Source: Metallyticus violacea (lineage: Eukaryota; Arthropoda; Insecta; Mantodea; Metallyticidae). Taken from it: a DNA stretch of 64,000 bases. Numbering within the stretch: the stretch's first letter is position 1; every line of letters begins with the position of its first letter. Below are positions 58,468-64,000 of this stretch, in pieces. The position numbers and the translations under genes are program-made. The stretch lies in NCBI GenBank assembly GCA_030762175.1, contig CM060833.1:157043501-157107500 (forward strand), read 5' to 3'. The notes under the pieces are model-generated. The model was not told where the DNA came from and made no database searches. It worked only from the letters and a program-made list of their open reading frames with translations.

Positions 58468-58629
58468 CCAGAGTAGGTCCATAAGTTTCCGGCCTAACCA
58501 TTTTCTAGGTATGATAAAGAAAAACTATATTTCGCTTTTCAATATACTTACCCTTTATTGCAATACAGTTCGCACATCTTTGAATTAACATTTCAATCCC
58601 ACACACCAAAATAGTCAGGTGCCTTGTCC
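58468..58629 (-). mobile_element. M1 mariner copy d, inverted 3' end
   Basis: Reads on the minus strand as the last 160 bp of M1, ending in the terminal repeat (GAGTAGGTCCATAAGTTTCC at 58471 on the plus strand) next to TA. Its inner edge, GGACAAGGCACCTGACTATT on the minus strand, continues exactly where copy d stops (TTTTGCGGAC), sharing GGAC. So the two are halves of one element. Confidence 0.88.
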
Positions 58630-59957
58630 ACGTTACCTCGAGCACGTTAAGATCATTGTTCACCCAATAGAGTCGCAGGCATAGCTTTATTTATCTTTCA
58701 TTTGATTCACCACTTTCCAATAATTTGGAAGAACTATTTCCAAATATTAATAAAATTGTTACACGTGCTTATATAAATACATCAACGATAGCTAGGTACT
58801 CTCAACATAGGCATTTTTGTATGTTAGTGCTGCCATATCCGTTTTACACGAGAACTTTGAGAAAAGGTGAAAGACATACTGTCATTTGTAGGAATAAAGC
58901 TGCAGTGATATAAACGTCGGAAGGTCATCATTACAAAAATGGCCCACTTTCATTGAAATCTCCTTTAGCTGAACACAGCTGCCGCCTTATGGACGTGTTT
59001 GGATCATGACTCACCTAACAATGACCAGCAAAAACAGCCGCCAGAAACGGTTTGTGAATTCTTCACGCCACACTGTGTTGTGCAATCTACGGCAGCTGTT
59101 TCCTGCCCTGGGGGAAGCTGTTTCTCTATACAGTGCTTTTTTAATCTGCTTCATAGGCTGCCCATACGAATACTCGATCATTTTATCATAAACATTACGC
59201 TTTTTTTTATTGGAAGTCACATGCATATTTACATTAAATAAAAGCCTTAGCTAAATATACATTTTAATATTTTAGTTTTTTTCCGTGTTTTCTCTCTTCT
59301 TTATTACGTCTTTAGTAATTATTGGCATTCTTCCTGTAGTAACTTTGGAGCTTTAAAGTAACGCAGTAATAAACCCTCAGGATGTGATTGCGGAAAATTT
59401 TACGTGCCCAAATATGGCGGACAAAAAAGAGATTCTAAATCAATATTTTTAAATTGATTCCCCAAACTTCAATAAATGTTTAATTTAAATGATGCACCCC
59501 TCCAAAATTTCAAGCAAAAGTTCAAATAGAAAACGTCACATTACAGTGAGCAAGAGAATTAAAATTGTCTCTTTCTGGAATTTAAATATACACATTAATA
59601 GCAAAGCTGAATAGTTTTAGCATGAAATTTACATAAACACAAACGCTAATCCATCACAAGTAAATTTAACCCGAGGCACAACAAAATACAATTATACATA
59701 AATTTATACCTGACACTTGATACATAATAATTAATACAATTGCCTATCTCGAGAAAGTACCACAAAGGAATCTTCCCAGGATTTTCATACCTAAAACAAG
59801 AAAAGGAAGAGTTTGTTGTTTACTTTCATTAAATTATAAGCCAAAATGAAGAAAGCACGAATAAGAAAATAACCCATGGTTTTTGGTAATAATTATTTAT
59901 TTTGCTCCCAACAAAATTATTAAACAATACAAACAATATCTACATTTCACACTAATA
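58630..59957. other. No gene recognised
   Basis: Frames at 58725-58913 and 58999-59241 have no recognised domain. Confidence 0.45.
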
Positions 59958-61061
59958 CAGAGGGTGCCCAAAATGTATACACACTTCAAGGAAGAAAGAA
60001 ACTGTTAACATAACAAAACTAAATCCATACAAACAGAAAATGATGAGCACTAATCATCTTGGACTTTTACAGTTACAACAGTTGCTCAAAATGCCCACCA
60101 TCGGCGTCGATACGCTTCTGAGTACGTTGAACTACTGATTAAGCAACGTTTGCGAAAGTGTCCTCAGCGATTACAGCATATGTCGTTTCAATTTCTTCCC
60201 GAAGTGCTGCCAGTGTAGCTGGTTTCCTAAGGTATACAACATCCTTAAGAGTTCCCATAGTTAGAAGTCCAACGGAGTTACATCCGGACAACACCGTCAC
60301 GGGTGGCCGAGGTCGTTAAGGCGCGGAATCGTGAGTGGGAGGTCTGGGGTTCGAATTCCACCAGGACCGTCCTGCCTGACTGAAGTTTTTCCCAGATTTT
60401 CCTTAGTCCTCATAAATGGCAAATGTCGGGGAGGTATCCTAAACTTAGGTCTGGAAAAAAATTCTGTCCGAATATATAATTTCATTTCATGTATCATGAG
60501 TGTCCACCGCTTAAAACGGGCACTAAACACTATTAAAAACATCCGGAGAACGCGGTGGAAACACAATCGAACCTCTTCGTGCTATCCAGTGCCTTGGAAG
60601 ATTGTCATCAAGGTACGCACGTGAGTGCTCAAAACGTTCCAAAACCATAGCCGAGGACTCGGGGTTAGTTGCTGTGCGAGGCCTCTGAGATCTGCCCTTG
60701 TGAACATCGCAATCGGTACCAGGATTTTCAAATTTGTCTCGAATGCGTGCAACTGTTACTCGCGTTGGCGGTTCTGTTCTGTACACACGTCTCCATTGCC
60801 TTTGAACTTGAACAACATTTTCGGTTTTGCAATACCACTTCAAAATTGCTTTCCGCTGTTCAAACGATAATCTTGACTCCATTTTGTTGTAGCAACACTA
60901 GCATAACGCAATGTGAGTCACCTCTGTTTAAAGAACATCATACGATAATCTTAGTTTCATTTGTTCATAGTTGATTTACGATAATCTTGACTTCATTTGT
61001 TCATTGTGATTTACCTGTCACGTAGCAACGCTATCATAATGTATGTGAGTCGCATCTGTTT
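59958..61061 (-). mobile_element. M2 transposon copy e, with nested SINE-A
   Basis: Left terminal repeat CAGAGGGTGCCCAAAATG is next to TA at 59958. The right end is cut at 61061 by a SINE-B. The minus-strand frame 60523-60882 encodes the N-terminal half (MESRLSFEQRK, then RVTVARIRDKFENPGTDCDV, then RPRTATNP) joined by internal deletion to AYLDDNLPRHWIARRGSIVF and FPPRSPD. It is then broken by the SINE-A insertion. At least two subterminal repeat units lie at 60890-61060. Confidence 0.92.
60293..60538 (+). mobile_element. SINE-A copy nested in M2
   Basis: Head CACGGGTGGCCGAGGTCGTT with B box GGTTCGAATTCC. The 3' end is shortened (the usual GGTGCCTCAGTAGTA is lost) and ends AAAACGGGCACTAAACAC. 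ACATCCGGACAAC (60280-60292) and ACATCCGGAGAAC (60539-60551) are a 13-bp target-site duplication of M2 sequence, as shown by the unbroken ATCCGGAGAACGCGG in M2 copy d at about 38764. Confidence 0.95.
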
Positions 61062-61303
61062 ACCCCCAGATCGCGGGTTCAAACCCGGCTAGGATCGATG
61101 GATTTTTTCTGGCGTAAAAATTCTAAGTATGGCTTCCTTCGGAAAAGAAGTAAAGCCGTGGGTCCCGTGTCGTACATTTACGGCACGAAAAAGAACCTCA
61201 AGCCTGAAAGAAGAGGCCTCCGAGCAAAATTTGTCGACCGTTTCATGCCCTGATAGAATGGGACGCTGATGACCTGAAATGTTAAAGAGCGTCCATAAAT
61301 AAA
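61062..61303 (+). mobile_element. SINE-B copy, 5' truncated, joined to M2
   Basis: Starts just before the B box (AGATCGCGGGTTCAAACCCG), runs through the full body, and ends GCGTCCATAAATAAAC. It replaces the expected right end of M2 copy e, so either it inserted there with loss of M2 sequence or a later deletion joined the two. Confidence 0.92.
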
Positions 61304-61622
61304 CAAATAGAAAACTCCTTTACGCAGTGACATCAAAAGTTGTTATTTTCAAATGTACAAAATGCTTCATGAAAATCAAATCTGAAGTATGTGTGCAAAC
61401 TTTATTTTCTGTTTTATTGTATCTCTCTCATATCTTTCTTTTCTTCTCTGAGTTAAAATGATCACCAATAACCAATAATTACGGAGCCACCAAGTAGCCA
61501 GCATCTGTTGCTGATCACAGATTTTAAGAGAAGTCAGGGACGCAGCGGTGTTGGATTCGCATGAGTGCACGTGAAGGCCATTGTCGGTTCCAGGCACAAC
61601 GTCAAGGTTGATTTGTGTTTGC
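61304..61622. other. Probable intron or 5' flank of the CABIT gene
   Basis: No repeat recognised. The right part becomes less AT-rich and ends in a pyrimidine-biased stretch (TTGATTTGTGTTTGCAG) that serves as the acceptor of the following exon. Confidence 0.45.
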
Positions 61623-61651
61623 AGATTGTGTGGCGAGGATGTGCTAGCACG

Positions 61652-62015
61652 ATGTCGGAGATCTCAGGGCCCAGGAGCGTGCGGAGCAACACGAGCAGCG
61701 GCTCCTCGGCAGGTAGCAGACTCTTCCAACTGTCTCTCAAGTATTCGGCCAGCCTAGAACACCACCATCATCACCAACACTCTGGCGAGAGGCTGACTCC
61801 ACGCCTCTTCTTGGACAAATACTCTCTGCCCAGAGTGGTGCGTGTTGTGACCGAACGTCAAGATGACGATGAACGGCGTCTCATGTTGGGCCCGCTTGCC
61901 GAGCCCCTTCTCCTGTATCGCCAGTACAAGAGCACCAAGGTCCAGGCTCGCAGCATCATCGCCAAGACCTGGAAGACTGTCGGACCCTCCCTAGTCATTC
62001 CGGACTCCTACCAAG
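61652..62015 (+). CDS. First coding exon of a CABIT-domain protein (Serrano/GAREM-like)
   Basis: A spliced host exon: acceptor TTTGTGTTTGCAG ends at 61624 and donor AAG|GTCAGT lies at 62015/62016, leaving phase 1. The ATG at 61652 has A at -3. The frame is also open back to the acceptor, so an upstream start is possible. The exon gives 121 codons. Residues 1-30 are serine/glycine-rich (SNTSSGSSAGS), followed by a histidine run. From about residue 45, RLFLDKYSLPRVVRVV, then LLLYRQYKSTKVQARSI, then VGPSLVIPDSYQG follow the order of the CABIT domain in GAREM (LLxxYRLPQIxxL, a LLIHxC region, then GPKIEIPxxYxGxF). The split G codon fits the expected YxGxF continuation. CABIT proteins act as signalling adaptors. 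Drosophila Serrano is linked to planar polarity, and it is the most likely insect counterpart, though paralogy cannot be judged from one exon. Later exons lie beyond 64000. Confidence 0.75.
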
Positions 62016-62408
62016 GTCAGTAAAAGAAAGAGAAGACACTTTGTTATGATGTAAACGAATCAGTTTTCTTGAATTCCCAGTCAATTCTATAGATTTCGCG
62101 CTGGGGCACTGCGATTATACTCCATATTATTGTTCTGTGGGCTTCAGCTCGCTAAGACGATAAACCTACAAGTACTAATCCAGGGAGGAAAAGGAATCTT
62201 TCTAAACTAATCCCTGACGATGCTTTCTTCGGCCGCACCTCAAAAATCAGAACTCTTCTCTATTGTCAAAGGCAGAGGCTGCGTGAGGCAAACGGTGTCA
62301 CTTCCACTAATATTCACTATATCTAGCATTTCTTCAGGCTGATACTAGAGTTGTTTTGAAATACTCACCACTCTGTTCCACAAGCTCAACAATCACACTC
62401 GTAACGTC
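62016..62408 (+). other. Intron sequence of the CABIT gene
   Basis: Follows the donor GT at 62016; no repeat or second exon recognised. By inference the intron continues to the end of the window. Confidence 0.5.
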
Positions 62409-62572
62409 AACCAAGATCGCGGGTTCGATCTCGGCCAGGATCGATGAATTTTTTCGGGTGTGAAAATCCTAAGTATGCCTTTCTTCGGAAGGGAGGTAAA
62501 GCCGTGGGTCCCTTGTCGTAACATTTACGGCAAGATAAGGAACCTCAAGCCTGAAAGAAGAGGCCTCTGAGT
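62409..62572 (+). mobile_element. SINE-B fragment fused to M1
   Basis: Runs from just before the B box (GATCGCGGGTTCGATCTCGG) to AAGAGGCCTCTGAG, then changes without a gap to M1 sequence (CTCGCATCTTTGAATTAAC). Both the head and the last third are missing. Confidence 0.88.
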
Positions 62573-62575
62573 AAA

Positions 62576-63124
62576 TTCTCGCATCTTTGAATTAACATTT
62601 CAACCCCCCCCCCCAAATAGTCAGAAGTCTTGTCTGCAAAATGGGCATAAACACTAATCATCACTTCTTCGCCACACTTAAATTTCCCTCCTCGAAAGTC
62701 CTTCTTGAGTTTTGAGAAGAGGAAATAGTCAATGGGAGCTAGATCTTGGCTGCAGGGTGGATGGTCGATCTCCTTGAGGCCACATTTCCTCACAGCTTCC
62801 TTTGCAACAAGAGCTGTGTGCACAGGCGCGTTGTCGTGAAGAAGGCGCAGCTTTCCTCGCCTTTTCTCTTTGATGGAACCACGTAATCTGTGCAGTAGGA
62901 CAGGATAGGTACTCCCCATTTACTTCCTCTCCTTGAAGTCAATGAAGAGTATTCCTTCACAGTCTCAAAAGATTGTGGCCATGATCTTCTTGGTTGACTA
63001 AGTGACCTTGGCTTTTAGAGGCGGTGCTTCGCCAGGTTTACGCCATTCACTCCATTGATTCTCTTTTGGACAAGGGATCATAATAAAGGACCGTAGTTTC
63101 ATATCCTGTAACAATGGTTTGCAG

Positions 63125-63167
<43 letters not shown>

Positions 63168-63530
63168 GCCACGGCAGAACTCCAAAATGCCTAACAACAG
63201 ATAACTCGTTCCTGCTTTCGGACTGTGGAAAGAAGTCTAGGCACCATTTTGCACAAACCTTATTCATGTTTAAATATTCTTCAATAATTCGAAGGACTTG
63301 TTTTGGAAAGACCCATCTTGCTGATATTTCTGTAACTTTGAATCGTCGGTTTTCCATAATTTTTCCTTCCACAAGAGCGATGTTTTCAAGAGTGAGCACC
63401 TCCAAGGGCCGATCTGCACGCTCTTCGTTTTCAATGTTTTCTCGACCCATTCCAAAAATAATTGGCCCATTCTTTTACGGTAGAATACGAGGGGGATGCT
63501 TTCCCTTTTAAACTGTCCAATCGCTGTTTA
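62576..63530 (-). mobile_element. M1 mariner copy f, both ends missing
   Basis: Minus-strand M1 body without terminal repeats. 62998-63450 encodes the N-terminal part (ENIALVEGKIMENRRFKVTE, then RIIEEYLNMNK) and reads through a GA repeat as alternating Arg-Glu into EKFCKPLLQDMKLR. 62545-62919 gives RLLHDNAPVHTALVAKEAV, then HPPCSQDLAPIDYFLF, and YAHFADKTSDYLGGG. The last catalytic aspartate is kept (APID) but the motif is worn. A run of nine C lies near 62605. The 5' edge is joined to an oppositely oriented M1 5' end at 63541. Confidence 0.9.
63128..63164. repeat. CT dinucleotide microsatellite inside the M1 frame
   Basis: About 37 bases of CT repeats replacing CT-rich sequence at the point where other M1 copies read AACGAGAGAGAAGTTCTGC on the coding strand. 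It has expanded from a short GAGAGA present in the element. Confidence 0.95.
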
Positions 63531-63540
63531 ATTTCTTATA

Positions 63541-63635
63541 ATTGCATAAAGAAGGCTATGTGTAGATGATTGTGACATGTTCAAAATGTAGTTTCGAGTT
63601 ATTAAGTTCTTCACAAAAGGACGACTTATGGATAT
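63541..63635 (+). mobile_element. M1 mariner 5' fragment, opposite orientation
   Basis: ATTGCATAAAGAAGGCTATG, then TGTGACATGTTCAAAATGTA, matches the leader of M1 copies c and d. It is followed by codons for FRVIKFFTK and ends where SINE-B begins at 63636. It points away from copy f, so the two 5' ends are head to head. Confidence 0.85.
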
Positions 63636-63936
63636 TGTCTGTCCGTGGTGTAGTGGTAACCATACTTGCCTCGTAGAGCCAAGGTAGCGGGTTCAATCTC
63701 GGCCAGGATCGATGGGTGTTTTTACGGTGTGAAAAATCCTAAGTATGACTTCCTTCTGAAGGGAAGTTAAGCCGTGGGTCCTTTGTCATATATTTGCGGC
63801 TCGTTAAAGAACCTCAAGCCTGAAATGAGGGGCCTCTGAGCAAAATTAATCTGGCGTTTCACGCCCTGGGTTGAATGGAACGCTGATGACCTGAGATGTT
63901 AAAGAGCGCCTGAAAATAAACCAAAATAAATAAATA
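63636..63936 (+). mobile_element. SINE-B copy, full length
   Basis: Head TGTCTGTCCGTGGTGTAGTG, then GTAACCATACTTGCCTC, and B box GGGTTCAATCTCGG. The body shows several substitutions. It ends GAGCGCCTGAAAATAAACC plus an AAAT-rich tail. It sits inside or at the edge of an M1 5' fragment. No clear target-site duplication. Confidence 0.92.
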
Positions 63937-64000
63937 ACGGAAAATAAAGGTAAAGCTTCCGCAAAGGTACCGTCAAGGCGTTATTTAATGTCGCTGGATG

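Noticed and set aside
1..64000. CRISPR arrays, operons, prophage or bacterial defence genes
   Set aside because: No spaced short direct repeats, no tightly packed genes and no ribosome-binding-site pattern; the repeats and splice sites are eukaryotic.

Overview
This is about 64 kb of AT-rich animal DNA, almost certainly from an insect. The evidence is several Tc1/mariner families, tRNA-derived SINEs with target-site duplications, non-LTR retrotransposon fragments, and one spliced protein-coding exon with good GT/AG boundaries. There are no bacterial-style operons. The dense decayed repeats suggest a large insect genome, perhaps cockroach- or termite-like; that last step is inference only.

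Host gene. The only convincing host coding sequence is one exon at 61652-62015 (+). It encodes the start of a CABIT-domain protein (relatives: Drosophila Serrano, vertebrate GAREM and Themis). An acceptor AG lies at 61623-61624 and a donor GT at 62016-62017. The rest of the gene lies to the right of the window, and the intron is already loaded with transposon pieces.

Repeat layer. Three tRNA-derived SINE families are present. SINE-A (class II tRNA-like head, eight copies) and SINE-B (ten copies) are scattered throughout; SINE-C (Glu-tRNA-like head) occurs once. Three Tc1/mariner families have definable ends. M1 is a DD34D mariner with GGTAGGTCCATAAGTTTCC ends. M2 has CAGAGGGTGCC ends and 41 residues between its last two aspartates, which suggests DD41D/rosa-like. 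M3 is a mariner with CGTTCAATAAGTAATGC ends. Further decayed transposases, five fragments of non-LTR retrotransposons, two long inverted-repeat elements, a two-copy unclassified repeat (R1), a degenerate satellite-like array and several microsatellites complete the inventory.

History. The nesting gives relative ages. M2 lies inside M3 (22.7-24.5 kb). SINE-A lies inside M2, which is itself cut off by a SINE-B (60.0-61.3 kb). SINE-C lies inside one R1 copy while the other copy keeps the empty site. One M1 copy has its 3' end inverted by a local rearrangement (57.1-58.6 kb), and another is joined head to head with a second 5' end (62.6-63.6 kb).

I found no coherent new multi-gene system. The most useful leads are the CABIT exon, an internally deleted but open M2 transposase frame, an unexplained 242-codon frame at 37.6-38.4 kb, and the filled/empty SINE-C site pair. 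Stretches listed as empty were read by eye only and may hide further decayed repeats.
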